The notes under the pieces: generated by a model | The model's database searches: none | Told to the model about the DNA's origin: nothing | What the model saw: the letters and a program-made list of their open reading frames with translations, nothing else | DNA from: CAYRHN01 sp964424115 | GTDB taxonomy: Bacteria > Chloroflexota > Anaerolineae > Anaerolineales > Anaerolineaceae | DNA: 64,000 bases | Reading direction: 5' to 3' | Assembly (NCBI GenBank): GCA_964424115.1 | Contig: CAYRHN010000004.1 | Coordinates: 1-64,000 of the forward strand | Shown: positions 17,046-25,877 of the stretch, in pieces | Layout: each line of letters begins with the position of its first letter | Numbering within the stretch: position 1 is the first letter of the stretch | Translations under genes and position numbers: made by a program

Positions 17046-18290
17046 GTGCGGCGCGGGTGGAGTGCCTGCCTGAGCGTATTGTGGATCGCAGTTTTAACCG
17101 CTGGCTGTGCGCCTGCCGCTACGCTCACCCCCTTGCCCACGGTAGACCTCCCTCCCACGCCGCTTTCCGCCACTGAAACCCCGCTGCCGTTCGAGATGAC
17201 CTGTACGGTCATCTCCCAGGCGGTGGAAAGCACGCCGGCATCGCTCTTTCCCGCCCCTTCAGAGACGGATTGGAGCCTTGGAGCGCAGGACGCGCTGATG
17301 ACTGTTATCGAATATGCCAGTCCGCGTTCCCCCGCGGCTGCTCAGGTGAACACCACCCTGCAAGCCTTGTTGCAAGCTTACCCGCAGCAATTCCGCCTGG
17401 TCTTGCGTCCCCTGGCGGATCCTGCCGACCCGCTTGCGTTACTGGCTGGGCAGGCATTGGAAGCTGCGGATATGCAGCGTCGGGTGTGGAATATGTATGA
17501 CACCCTCCTATCCCGACAGGCGGATTGGGCGAATCTGGATGAAGCAGCCCTGAGAACCTGGCTGGTTGAACAGGCTGCCGGATTGGGGATGGATGCGCAG
17601 CAGTTCGCCTCCGATCTGGATTCGAACGCGGCAGCCCAGCGTGTGTTGGATAAACAGGCCCAGGCGGCTGCGCTGGGCGTGCCGGGGGCGCTGCTGCTGC
17701 TCGTCAATGGGCAGATCTACCAGGGCGCGGCGGATTATTCCAGCCTGGAGGCGCTGCTGCGCCTGTTCGACCTGCAGGCGCGCCAGTACCATGCCTGCCC
17801 GCCCACGGTCATCGATCCGCACAACACCTACATGGCCGTTCTGGAGACCGAAAAAGGCCGGGTGGTGGTGGAATTGTACCCCGATAAGGCTCCCCTGGCC
17901 GTGAACAGTTTCGTCTTTCTAGCCCAGAACGGCTGGTACGACAACACGACCTTCCACGTTGTGGTCAAGGATCTGTTGGTGCAGGGCGGCGATCCCAGCG
18001 GCACCGGCTACGGCAATGCCGGTTATGCCTTTGCCAACGAATCCTTCCCTGATCTGACCTTTGACCGGGCTGGCATGCTGGCCATGGCGGATGGGAATAA
18101 TTCTAATAGCAGCCAGTTCTTCATTAACATGTCCCCCCAGTCGGATTGGAATGGGCGGTATACCATTTTTGGTCGGGTGTTGGAAGGAATGGACATTCTC
18201 CAGGCGCTCTCTGAGCGTAATCCTGCTGCCCAGTTGAACCCGCCCCCCGGAGACCGCCTGATCCGCGTTGCGATTCGCCAGGGGAATTGA
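17046..18290 (+). CDS. DsbA-like / cyclophilin fusion lipoprotein with degenerate active sites
   Basis: A 414-aa paralogue of the next gene. The GTG start at 17046 is 3 nt after tmk. Lipoprotein signal with lipobox LTAGC, then a thioredoxin-fold DsbA-like domain (about 75-250) and a cyclophilin domain (about 260-414). In the redox motif, the Sec-Pro-Gly-Cys of the neighbour is replaced by Ser-Pro-Ala-Ala (EYASPRSPAA), and the cis-Pro region GTPT is PGAL. In the cyclophilin domain the catalytic Arg of FHRV is Val (FHVVV), although QGGDPSGTG and SQFFINM remain. Both catalytic centres therefore look dead; a chaperone or scaffold role alongside the active paralogue is inference. Confidence 0.88.
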   Translation: MRRGWSACLSVLWIAVLTAGCAPAATLTPLPTVDLPPTPLSATETPLPFEMTCTVISQAVESTPASLFPAPSETDWSLGAQDALMTVIEYASPRSPAAAQVNTTLQALLQAYPQQFRLVLRPLADPADPLALLAGQALEAADMQRRVWNMYDTLLSRQADWANLDEAALRTWLVEQAAGLGMDAQQFASDLDSNAAAQRVLDKQAQAAALGVPGALLLLVNGQIYQGAADYSSLEALLRLFDLQARQYHACPPTVIDPHNTYMAVLETEKGRVVVELYPDKAPLAVNSFVFLAQNGWYDNTTFHVVVKDLLVQGGDPSGTGYGNAGYAFANESFPDLTFDRAGMLAMADGNNSNSSQFFINMSPQSDWNGRYTIFGRVLEGMDILQALSERNPAAQLNPPPGDRLIRVAIRQGN

Positions 18291-18316
18291 CAAAATCGAT
18301 TATAATCAGGCCATGT

Positions 18317-18338
18317 ACGCCCAAACGGGCGTTTTATT
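18317..18338 (+). terminator. Small intrinsic terminator after the degenerate fusion gene
   Basis: Stem ACGCCC/GGGCGT with loop AAAC and a following T-run (18332-18335, then ATT). It lies 27 nt after the upstream stop. A TATAAT at 18301-18306 just before it could instead make this a leader hairpin for the selenoprotein gene. Confidence 0.5.
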
Positions 18339-18374
18339 GGTAGTAACTATCTTATGCTGAAGAAAGGAATGAGC

Positions 18375-19661
18375 ATGAAACGTTTTTTGTGGCTTTTAAT
18401 CCTGGTCAGTATGCTGGGATTGGCAGCTTGCAGCGGTAGCCCGACTTCCACCGCCACCACTGCGCCAACTGCTGTCCCGGCTACAGCGGAACCTGGCAAA
18501 ACGCCTGTTCCAACCACCGTTCCGGTGGCGCTGGGCAAATTGGGCGATCCCACTGCCTGCAATGTGGTGGGTATGCTGCCCGATCCTAACCCGTCCCTGC
18601 CCCCCGTCAGCAATTCCGAGCATGTGCAGGGAAATCCCGACGCGCGCATCACCATTCTGGAATACTCCGACTATCAATGACCGGGCTGCGCTGCCCTTGC
18701 TCCCGTGTTGGAGCAACTCCTTGCAAAGTATCCCAATGATGTTCGTTTTGTCTACCGTGATTTCCCGCTGAGCATTCACAACCTGGCTTTGCTTGCTTCC
18801 CAGGCCGCCGAAGCTGCCGGCCTGCAGGGCAAATACTGGGAGATGCATACCGCGATCTTTGAAAACCAGGGCACCTGGAGCGCTATGGACGAATCGGCTG
18901 CCCTTGCCTGGTTCGTTGATGAAGCTGGTCAGTTGGGCATGGACAAGACTCGCTTTGAAACCGACGTTCAAAGCGACGCGGTCGTGTCCAAGGTCAAGCA
19001 GGCTCAGGCCGACGCTGTCAACCTGGGTTTGGGCGGTACGCCGACCGTCTTTATTAACGGTCTGTCCTATAACTTCCAGTATATCCCCACCGTGGATGAG
19101 TTCTCGGCGGTGATCGAGCAGGTCTTGGGCGTGCTGTCCTTAGAAGACAAGGCCTACAAAGCCTGTCCGCCGGTCGTGATCGATCCGGCCAAGAGCTATA
19201 CCGCCACCCTCAAGACCAGCAAGGGCGATATTGTCATCAATTTATTTGCTGACAAGGCGCCCCTCACCGTCAACAGCTTTGTCTTCCTGGCTCAAAATGG
19301 CTGGTTCGACAATGCTCCCTTCCACCGCGTGATCGACGGCTTTGTCGCCCAGGGCGGCGATCCGAGCGGCACCGGCATGGGCGGTCCCGGCTATGAGTTC
19401 GCCAACGAGATCGTCTCTGGCTTGAGCTTTGACAAGGCCGGCGTAGTGGGTATGGCCAACTCTGGAACCGACACCAACGGCAGCCAGTTCTTCATCACCC
19501 TTGCCCCTACCACAGACCTGGACGGCGGCTACACGATCTTTGGGCAGGTCACTGATGAGAGCATGGCTGTGGTCAACAGCCTGACCAAACGTGATCCTTC
19601 CTCCGGCACTACCCTGGCGGATCCCGACCTCATCCTGTCTGTCACCATTACCGAGAAGTAA
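18375..19661 (+). CDS. Predicted selenoprotein: DsbA-like thiol oxidoreductase fused to cyclophilin (UGA = Sec102)
   Basis: A 428-aa lipoprotein if the in-frame TGA at 18678-18680 is read as selenocysteine. Start ATG 18375 (AAAGGA 6 nt upstream), lipobox LAAC (Cys19), Thr/Pro linker, then a DsbA-like thioredoxin fold (about 85-250) whose active site reads EYSDYQ-U-P-G-C (Sec102, Cys105). Downstream are the expected YRDFPL and cis-Pro GTPTVFING segments. Residues about 274-428 are an intact cyclophilin (FHRVIDGFVAQGGDP, GSQFFITLAP). The frame and homology continue without a break across the TGA. A hairpin fitting bacterial SECIS rules follows it. The likely role is extracytoplasmic thiol-disulfide exchange coupled to proline isomerisation. 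A nonsense mutation is the alternative, but the exact position argues against it. Confidence 0.87.
18678..18716 (+). promoter_or_regulatory. UGA (Sec) codon and bacterial SECIS-like hairpin
   Basis: TGA at 18678-18680 is followed by a perfect 7-bp stem, TTGCTCC (18697-18703) with GGAGCAA (18710-18716), closing a 6-nt loop CGTGTT. The loop starts 23 nt after the UGA and has G at its second position. Both agree with published bacterial SECIS models (apical loop roughly 16-37 nt from UGA, a G among the first two loop bases), which I recall rather than computed. Confidence 0.78.
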
Positions 19662-19662
19662 C

Positions 19663-20325
19663 ATGGATCTTAGTTTTTGGATCGATTTCATTCTTCACCT
19701 GGATAAGTACCTGGATGCGATCATCCGGACGTACGGCGCCTGGACCTACATGATCCTCTTCCTGGTCATCTTCATCGAGACCGGGTTGGTGGTCATGCCC
19801 TTCTTGCCCGGCGACTCGCTGCTCTTTGCTGCGGGCGCTTTCGCGGCCATTGGCTCGCTCGATCCAGTTCTGCTCTTTGTCCTGGTGGAAATTGCCGCGG
19901 TGCTGGGTGACACGGTCAATTACTGGATTGGGCATTACATCGGGCCGCGCGCGTTCAGCGGCAAGGTGCGTTTCCTCAAGAAAGAGTATTTGGACCGCAC
20001 CCAGGCATTCTACGACAAGTATGGTGGCATCACCATCATCCTGGCCCGGTTCGTGCCGATCGTGCGTACTTTTGCACCCTTCGTGGCGGGCGTGGGGAAG
20101 ATGAAATACGGCCAATTCTTCCTGTACAATGTGGTCGGCGGGATCTTGTGGACGGAGTTGTTCACGTTCGGCGGATATTTCTTTGGAAACATCCCCTTCG
20201 TGCGCGAAAACTTCTCGCTGGTAGTGATCGCGATCATCCTCATCTCGCTGGTTCCTGGAATTTACGAATTCCTGCGCAACCGGCGCTCCAAAAAGAGCGA
20301 GCCTACCGCCACCCCGGAAGCTTAA
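19663..20325 (+). CDS. DedA-family membrane protein
   Basis: A 220-aa inner-membrane protein of the DedA/VTT family; members include polyprenyl-phosphate and lipid transporters. Characteristic segments: FIETGLVVMPFLPGDSLLF, the GDTVNYWIGHYIG region, ARFVPIVRTFAPFVAGVG and a C-terminal TM with a basic tail. The ATG at 19663 immediately follows the selenoprotein stop (19661), so the two are probably co-transcribed. A terminator follows. Confidence 0.92.
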   Translation: MDLSFWIDFILHLDKYLDAIIRTYGAWTYMILFLVIFIETGLVVMPFLPGDSLLFAAGAFAAIGSLDPVLLFVLVEIAAVLGDTVNYWIGHYIGPRAFSGKVRFLKKEYLDRTQAFYDKYGGITIILARFVPIVRTFAPFVAGVGKMKYGQFFLYNVVGGILWTELFTFGGYFFGNIPFVRENFSLVVIAIILISLVPGIYEFLRNRRSKKSEPTATPEA

Positions 20326-20340
20326 AATTTCTTACGGTTC

Positions 20341-20375
20341 AAACACATCCCGAAGCTCCTTCGGGATGTGTTTTT
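20341..20375 (+). terminator. Intrinsic terminator after dedA
   Basis: 15-bp stem AAACACATCCCGAAG / CTTCGGGATGTGTTT with loop CTC, followed by T residues. Ends the selenoprotein-dedA transcript. Confidence 0.9.
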
Positions 20376-20500
20376 ATTTCAACCAGATCTGTCCGTCCGG
20401 TCTCTGGCACTTTGCCTTAAAGTGCGGTATAGTTGCCCCGGTAGGATCAAAGGCCGGAATTCCGGCGGATGCTTTAGATCTGGCGTGTGGAGGAGAGCTT

Positions 20501-21493
20501 TTGAAGGTCTTTCTAACCGGCGGGACCGGTTTTATTGGAAAACATCTGGTTCGCAGGCTGGCTCAAACCGGCCATCAGGTGCGTTGCCTGGTGCGAAATC
20601 CTGCCCGTGCGCGCCATATCCAGGATGCCGGGATGGAGATAGTGACGGGTAATATCACAGACTATCCATCTCTGGTGGCTGGCATGCGCGACTGCGACGC
20701 AGTGATCAATCTGGCGAATTTATATTCGATGTGGGAGTTGGACCGTTCAAAATTCCAGCGGGTGAATGTGGAGGGCACGCGCAATGTGATGCTTGCAGCC
20801 CTCGAGGTGGGGGTAAAGAAGGTAGTCTATCTCAGCACCGTGGCAGTATATGGTAAGCCAGATGAAGAGCCAATCCGCGAAGATTCTCCGCACGGTAAGC
20901 GTTGGTTCAGCGATTATGGGCGTACTAAGGCCGAAGGCGACCGTCTGGCCTGGGAAATGCATCGCCAGCGCGGCCTGCCGCTGGTGACGCTTTATCCAGG
21001 CATTGTGCTGGGCGCAGGTGACGACAAGGCCAGTGGTGTCTATATTCAGACCCTCCTTCACCGCAAGACCCCCACCAGCATCTTTAACCGTTCCAAGGAA
21101 ACGTATGTGTATGCCGGAGATGTAGCCGAGGCCGTCTTGCGCGCCCTCGAAAAAGAGGATAACATAGGCCAAAAATACCTGTTGGGTAAGGAAGTGCTGA
21201 ACGGCCTGGAATATGCACGCCTGATTTCTGAGATCTCCGGCGTGCCGCTGCCGCCCTTCCGTTTTCCCGACTTCATTGTGATGTGCGCAGCCTATTTGTT
21301 GACCGGGATTTCTGCGCTCACCCGCCAGCCGCCGCCCTGGGGCCTTTCGGTGGATGCGGCCTGGACTTTGAAGAAAGGCTTCGTTATTGATGGCAGCAAG
21401 GCCGAGCGTGAACTGGGCTTGCAATATACCCCAGTACGCCAGGCGCTTATTGAAGCGATAGAATCATATGGAATGAGGAAACATGGCAACTGA
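20501..21493 (+). CDS. NAD-dependent epimerase/dehydratase (extended SDR)
   Basis: A 330-aa Rossmann-fold protein. The TTG at 20501 is taken as the start because GGAGGAG (20489-20495) lies 5 nt upstream and the fold begins at once (MKVFLTGGTGFIGKHLV); no ATG is in a suitable place. NAD-binding TGGTGFIG, the STVAVYG strand and the catalytic YGRTK (YxxxK) are present, consistent with a sugar-nucleotide or dihydroflavonol-type substrate that cannot be told from sequence. The end overlaps the Mrp-like gene by 11 nt. Confidence 0.9.
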   Translation: MKVFLTGGTGFIGKHLVRRLAQTGHQVRCLVRNPARARHIQDAGMEIVTGNITDYPSLVAGMRDCDAVINLANLYSMWELDRSKFQRVNVEGTRNVMLAALEVGVKKVVYLSTVAVYGKPDEEPIREDSPHGKRWFSDYGRTKAEGDRLAWEMHRQRGLPLVTLYPGIVLGAGDDKASGVYIQTLLHRKTPTSIFNRSKETYVYAGDVAEAVLRALEKEDNIGQKYLLGKEVLNGLEYARLISEISGVPLPPFRFPDFIVMCAAYLLTGISALTRQPPPWGLSVDAAWTLKKGFVIDGSKAERELGLQYTPVRQALIEAIESYGMRKHGN

Positions 21494-22559
21494 ACAAGAG
21501 ATCATGCAGGCACTTAGCCAGGTGATGGATCCGGAATTAGGCCGCAACCTGGTGGAATTGGATATGATTAAAGAATTGCAGATGGGTGATGACGGCAAGG
21601 TGGCCTTTACCATGGCTCTCACTATTCCCGGCTGCCCGCTGCGCGACCAGATGGCAGCCCAGGCGCGCGCCGCCCTCCTGGCACTGCCGGGCATCAGCGA
21701 GGTGCAGATCGGATTCCGGGCGATGACCGAGCCGGAGCGCCAGGCGGTCTTCAGCAAGACCGGCCAGCCGCGGCTCCCTGACCTCAGCCAGATGAACCGC
21801 ATCCGCCACATGGTGGCAGTGATGAGCGGCAAGGGCGGGGTAGGTAAGTCCTCGGTCACTGCCATGCTGGCGGCAAACATTGCTCACCGTGGCCTCAAGG
21901 TTGGCGTATTGGATGCAGATATCACTGGTCCCAGCATCCCCAAATTGTTCGGCCTGCCCCCGGGTGGCCTGCGCGGCGGTGAACAGGGTATGATGCCTGC
22001 GGTTACCAAAGGCGGGATCAGAGTGGTCTCGACCAATTTGCTGGTCGCCAGCGAAGATACCCCGGTTGTCTGGCGCGGACCGATGCTCAGCGGCGCCATC
22101 CAGCAGTTCTGGCAGAATGTCCTTTGGGGACGGCTGGATACGCTTTTGATCGATCTGCCGCCGGGTACCTCGGATGCCACCCTGACGGTGTTAAACAGCT
22201 TGCCGATAGATGGCGTGATCATGGTCACTACCCCGCAGGATCTTTCGGCAATGGTGGTGCGCAAGGCGGTGCGCATGGTGCAGCAATTGGGTGTGCCGAT
22301 CCTCGGCGTTGTGGAAAATATGAGCTTTTACCGCTGTCCGGATACCAGCAGCCCGCACTATATTTTTGGCCCTAGTCACGTGGAAGAGGTTGCGGAGGTT
22401 GCCGGCGCACAGTTATGGACGCGCGTTCCAATCGATCCCCAGATCAGCTTGATGTGCGATAGCGGCCAGGCAGAGCAGATCCTCCTACCTGAGATCCAGG
22501 TATTGGCCGATCATTTATTACAATTGGAGCCGCGCCCAGGTGTGGCTCGCAAGGTGTGA
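21483..22559 (+). CDS. Mrp/ApbC-type P-loop ATPase with DUF59 domain
   Basis: A 358-aa protein with an N-terminal MIP18/DUF59 domain (about 1-85: MDPELGRNLVELDMIKEL) and a deviant Walker A ATPase (KGGVGKSSVTAMLAANIA, about 114; DADITGPSIPKLFG; IDLPPGTSD). The family carries or inserts Fe-S clusters. The CxxC motif usual after ENMS is not intact here: the sequence reads FYRCPDTSSPHYIFG with one Cys only. Cluster carrying is therefore in doubt. Overlaps the preceding gene by 11 nt, and a PlsC-like gene follows. Confidence 0.93.
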   Translation: MATEQEIMQALSQVMDPELGRNLVELDMIKELQMGDDGKVAFTMALTIPGCPLRDQMAAQARAALLALPGISEVQIGFRAMTEPERQAVFSKTGQPRLPDLSQMNRIRHMVAVMSGKGGVGKSSVTAMLAANIAHRGLKVGVLDADITGPSIPKLFGLPPGGLRGGEQGMMPAVTKGGIRVVSTNLLVASEDTPVVWRGPMLSGAIQQFWQNVLWGRLDTLLIDLPPGTSDATLTVLNSLPIDGVIMVTTPQDLSAMVVRKAVRMVQQLGVPILGVVENMSFYRCPDTSSPHYIFGPSHVEEVAEVAGAQLWTRVPIDPQISLMCDSGQAEQILLPEIQVLADHLLQLEPRPGVARKV

Positions 22560-22571
22560 ACCGGAGGTAAA

Positions 22572-23261
22572 GTGGGTCCAAGCCGAGAAGTCCAGCGAAG
22601 CAGGCTGCAGCGGGTCATCCGCTTCTTGATGCGTCATCTGACCCATCTGGAGATCCAGGGGTTGGAAAATGTGCCCGTCAGCGGGGGCATTTTGATAACT
22701 TTGAATCACCTTAGTTATGCTGATTCGGCTTTATTGTTCATGTGCCCCACCCGCGAGGATATCACTGCCTTAATCACCGACAAATACAAAACGCATCTGG
22801 TTATTCGCTGGTTTGTGGATACCGCAATGGGCATCTGGATCGACCGCGAAAAGGCCGATTTCACCGCCTTTCGCCAGGCGATTGATGTCTTAAAGGCCGG
22901 CCACGCTCTGGGGATTGCGCCGGAGGGAACGCGCAGCAAACAACACTGTTTGGCTCAGGGTAAGCCCGGCGCTGTCTTCCTGGCCTTACGCACCGGCGTG
23001 CCGGTAGTGCCGCTGGGCATTTGGGGCTCTGAGACGATCTTTAGTGACCTGTTGCATTTCCGCCGTCCAAATATGACGGCCAGGTTTGGCAAACCTTATG
23101 TCATTCCTCCGCTGGAGCGCGAAAACCGCGACGAGGCGATGGCAAGAGCTACCGATGAAATGATGTGCCGCATCGCCGCCCTGATTCCGGAGAATTACCG
23201 TGGATATTATGCCGACCATCCGCGCTTGAAAGAATTATTGGAAGAACAATCCAATCAATAA
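22572..23261 (+). CDS. 1-acyl-sn-glycerol-3-phosphate acyltransferase-like protein (PlsC family)
   Basis: A 229-aa PlsC-family acyltransferase for phospholipid synthesis at the membrane. Motif I is NHLSYAD (H-x4-D), and PEGTRS (motif III) and VVPLGIWG (motif IV) follow. The GTG start at 22572 has GGAGG (22563-22567) with short spacing; the ATG at 22629 is an alternative. Same strand and close to the Mrp-like gene, so probably the same operon. Confidence 0.9.
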   Translation: MGPSREVQRSRLQRVIRFLMRHLTHLEIQGLENVPVSGGILITLNHLSYADSALLFMCPTREDITALITDKYKTHLVIRWFVDTAMGIWIDREKADFTAFRQAIDVLKAGHALGIAPEGTRSKQHCLAQGKPGAVFLALRTGVPVVPLGIWGSETIFSDLLHFRRPNMTARFGKPYVIPPLERENRDEAMARATDEMMCRIAALIPENYRGYYADHPRLKELLEEQSNQ

Positions 23262-23479
23262 AGCCGAGTCATCGTTCATGTCCGTGTACAAATGCGGCCA
23301 CTGCGCTCATGCAAGGAACGCAGCTCAAAGGCAGATACCTTTCTTGCGGGGTCAGGTTGTCTTTGAAATCTGAGCCGATTCCGCCTCCGCAAAAAAAAGA
23401 GTCTTTGAGACAACTCCCCTGGTAGGAACAGATTGGGGGTACAAAGGGATGATGGCGAATTCCCAGCGCATTAATTGTC
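23262..23479. other. Intergenic stretch without recognised gene
   Basis: No convincing ORF or RNA. A 7-bp inverted repeat (GTTGTCT ... AGACAAC, about 23356-23413) encloses an A-rich stretch and might be a weak terminator for the upstream operon. Confidence 0.3.
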
Positions 23480-23638
23480 ATGATCCTGTTTAGCGTTCTC
23501 AAGGACTTGTTCCCAGTCATGGCGGATCCCGCTAATCCCATGGTCGGCCTCTACACCGTTTTGATCGTCGCCGCCACGTTTGCTTTGACCTATTTGATCT
23601 ATAAAAAACTTATCGGAAAAGCCCCGCCTCCCAAGTAA
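23480..23638 (+). CDS. Small single-pass membrane protein (hypothetical, 52 aa)
   Basis: ATG 23480 to TAA 23636-23638. It encodes 52 residues with one clear TM helix (about residues 21-41, MVGLYTVLIVAATFALTYLI), then a basic tail (YKKLIGKAPPPK), so the positive-inside rule predicts N-out/C-in. No good RBS is visible and an in-frame stop lies 30 nt upstream. Not recognised; it may be real because the codons are well formed and the topology is plausible. Confidence 0.45.
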   Translation: MILFSVLKDLFPVMADPANPMVGLYTVLIVAATFALTYLIYKKLIGKAPPPK

Positions 23639-23757
23639 TGTTTTTGCTTTGATAACCCGGATTTATTTTCCCCGGTAAAACATGGGCTATATTTCTCCCT
23701 TTTGTGGCATTTTACCAGCCGTTATGGTATATTTATCTCAACCAACGGAGGGTCGCG

Positions 23758-24435
23758 ATGAAAGAACGCATCCTGATTATCGAAGATGATGAGGGGATCG
23801 TAAAGATCCTTAAACGCAGCCTGATCTATGAAGGCTACCAGGTAGATTCAGCCTCGGATGGAGAAAGCGGCCTGAATATGGCTCGCAACCTGCATCCTGA
23901 TCTGGTCATTCTGGATTGGATGCTGCCCGGCATTGACGGACTGGAGGTTTGCCAGCGCCTGCGCGCCGGTGGAGGTCTGCCCATTCTCATGCTCACTGCC
24001 AAGGATGCTTTGGAAGACCGTGTGCAGGGGCTGGATGCTGGCGCGGATGATTATCTGGTAAAGCCCTTTGAATTGGATGAGCTGTTGGCACGAATACGCG
24101 CCTTGTTGCGCCGTACTATGCCGGAGCGGACTGTGACTATGTCATTTCAGGATCTGGTCTTGGATACCTCCACACGGCAGGCAACTCGCTTTGGCCGTGT
24201 CATTTCACTTACCGCCAAGGAATATGATTTGTTGGAGTTGTTCCTCCGCCATCCTCGCCAGGTGCTCACCCGAGATATGATCTTCGACCGCGTCTGGGGC
24301 TACGATTTTGGCGGTGAGAGCAATGTTTTGGATGTTTACATTCGCTATTTGCGTCAGAAATTGGAGAGCAACGGGGAACCCCGCCTGATCCACACTGCCA
24401 GGGGAGTGGGGTACGTTCTGCGCGAGGAGCCTTAA
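23758..24435 (+). CDS. OmpR-family response regulator
   Basis: A 225-aa regulator with an N-terminal receiver (acidic pocket EDDEG, phospho-acceptor Asp in [11 protein letters not shown] near residue 53, Lys in DDYLVKPFE) and a C-terminal winged-helix DNA-binding domain ([17 protein letters not shown] ... [17 protein letters not shown] [22 protein letters not shown]). ATG 23758 has GGAGGG at 23747-23752; an in-frame upstream ATG (23704) lacks an RBS. Its stop overlaps the kinase start (TAATG), the usual coupling of a cognate pair. Confidence 0.95.
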   Translation: MKERILIIEDDEGIVKILKRSLIYEGYQVDSASDGESGLNMARNLHPDLVILDWMLPGIDGLEVCQRLRAGGGLPILMLTAKDALEDRVQGLDAGADDYLVKPFELDELLARIRALLRRTMPERTVTMSFQDLVLDTSTRQATRFGRVISLTAKEYDLLELFLRHPRQVLTRDMIFDRVWGYDFGGESNVLDVYIRYLRQKLESNGEPRLIHTARGVGYVLREEP

Positions 24436-25793
24436 TGTCGCTGCGTCTGCGCATGACGCTGATATACAGTGCGTTAGTGGGGGCCATCCTTTTACTGGTG
24501 GGGTTTACGGTTTATGGATTGGTCAATCTTGTCCTGACCAGTCAGGTGGATGAAAGCCTTCAGCAATCTTCTAACCATTTTGTCACCGCCTTGCGCGTGT
24601 TGCCTGACGGCACCTTTGATGTTAGCGAAGTAGTCAGTCTTCACCTGGGAGAGAATTACTTTGTCCAGCTTTGGGATACCAACGATAACCTGATTCTCAA
24701 CCGCCCGGCGGAGTTCGATACGGTGTTGGATCCGGTAGGCCGGGATGCCGGACAGCCCGTGATCAGCACGGTCAAGTACGGCGATGTGCGCCTGCGCGTC
24801 ATCAGCATCCCTCTCCAAACCGGTCGGCGTCCGGTGGGCGTGATCCAGGTCGGTATCAGCCTGAACCTCTTGGAAGTGACGCAAAGCACCCTGGCGCGCG
24901 TTTTGATCCTTATCTCGCTCGTGGCGGTGGTGATCGCTGCCCTGCTTTCGTGGTTTATCGTGGGGCGCACCCTGGCGCCGCTGGCAACCGTTACACAAGT
25001 GGCTACCCAGATCACCCATGCGGATGACCTCTCCCGGCGTATCCCCACTGCGGGGGCTCGCAGCGACGAGGTGGGTACATTGATCCAGACCTTCAACCAG
25101 ACTCTGGAACGACTGGAACAGCTCTTTGCCACCCAGCGCCGCCTGATGGCGGATGTCAGCCACGAATTGCGCACCCCTTTGACCGTGATCAAGGGCAATC
25201 TGGGATTGATGCGTAAAATGGGCTGTGCCGACCAGGAATCCCTGGATAGCATTGATGCCGAGGTGGATCGACTTACCCGCCTGGCTGGTGATTTATTGGT
25301 TCTGATGCAGGCTGAGACAGGTCGCATGCCGCTGGACAAACATCCTGTGGAATTGGATACTATTCTTATTGAAGTTATGAAGCAAATGAAGGTGTTGGCA
25401 GGCGAACGGCTGCATTTGGAGTTATTTGAGATCGACCAGGTTCAGGTGCTCGGCGACCGCGATCGGCTCAAGCAGGTAATGCTCAACCTGGCGGCTAACG
25501 CTGTGCAGTACACCCCGGCAGGAGGCAAGGTCAGCCTGGGGCTGCGCAAGGAAGAGAGCGAAGCGGTTTTAACCGTTACCGATAACGGCCCGGGAATTCC
25601 AGCCCAGGATTTACCGCACATCTTTGAACGCTTCTACCGGGCTGAGAAATCCCGCACGCGCGGCCACGGCGCCGGCTTTGGTTTGGGACTTTCGATCGCG
25701 TACTGGATTATCCATAATCACGACGGACGCATTGAGGTTGACTCGCAGGAAGGGGCGGGTACTACATTCCGGGTCTATCTCCCCTTGATTTAA
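24435..25793 (+). CDS. Membrane sensor histidine kinase (HAMP-HisKA-HATPase)
   Basis: A 452-aa kinase. TM1 is about 10-32, followed by an extracytoplasmic sensor region (about 35-155), TM2 about 157-180, HAMP (about 180-235), HisKA with the phosphorylated His in SHELRTPLTVIKGN (about 240) and HATPase_c with N box NLAANAVQY, G1 DNGPGIP, F box FERFYR and G2 GFGLGLSIAYWI. All catalytic motifs are intact. Paired with the preceding regulator. The signal is unknown; the sensor loop has no recognised fold. Confidence 0.95.
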   Translation: MSLRLRMTLIYSALVGAILLLVGFTVYGLVNLVLTSQVDESLQQSSNHFVTALRVLPDGTFDVSEVVSLHLGENYFVQLWDTNDNLILNRPAEFDTVLDPVGRDAGQPVISTVKYGDVRLRVISIPLQTGRRPVGVIQVGISLNLLEVTQSTLARVLILISLVAVVIAALLSWFIVGRTLAPLATVTQVATQITHADDLSRRIPTAGARSDEVGTLIQTFNQTLERLEQLFATQRRLMADVSHELRTPLTVIKGNLGLMRKMGCADQESLDSIDAEVDRLTRLAGDLLVLMQAETGRMPLDKHPVELDTILIEVMKQMKVLAGERLHLELFEIDQVQVLGDRDRLKQVMLNLAANAVQYTPAGGKVSLGLRKEESEAVLTVTDNGPGIPAQDLPHIFERFYRAEKSRTRGHGAGFGLGLSIAYWIIHNHDGRIEVDSQEGAGTTFRVYLPLI

Positions 25794-25798
25794 CGACA

Positions 25799-25822
25799 TT
25801 GCGGACGGTCTCCCGTCCGCAA
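25799..25822. terminator. Hairpin after the two-component operon
   Basis: Perfect 10-bp stem TTGCGGACGG/CCGTCCGCAA with loop TCTC directly after the kinase stop. No T-run follows, so termination could be Rho-assisted. A second hairpin (GTAAGCC/GGCTTAC, 25862-25882) overlaps the end of the convergent gene. Confidence 0.5.
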
Positions 25823-25877
25823 GTCCAGCGTTTATACAGGCCCGATCCTCAAAAGGATGCGGTAAGCCGTCCCGGGC

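Noticed and set aside
18354..18680. Treating the selenoprotein as a 5' fragment plus a separate downstream gene starting at GTG 18705
   Set aside because: The downstream part would start in the middle of a thioredoxin fold without signal peptide or RBS, while homology is continuous across the TGA.
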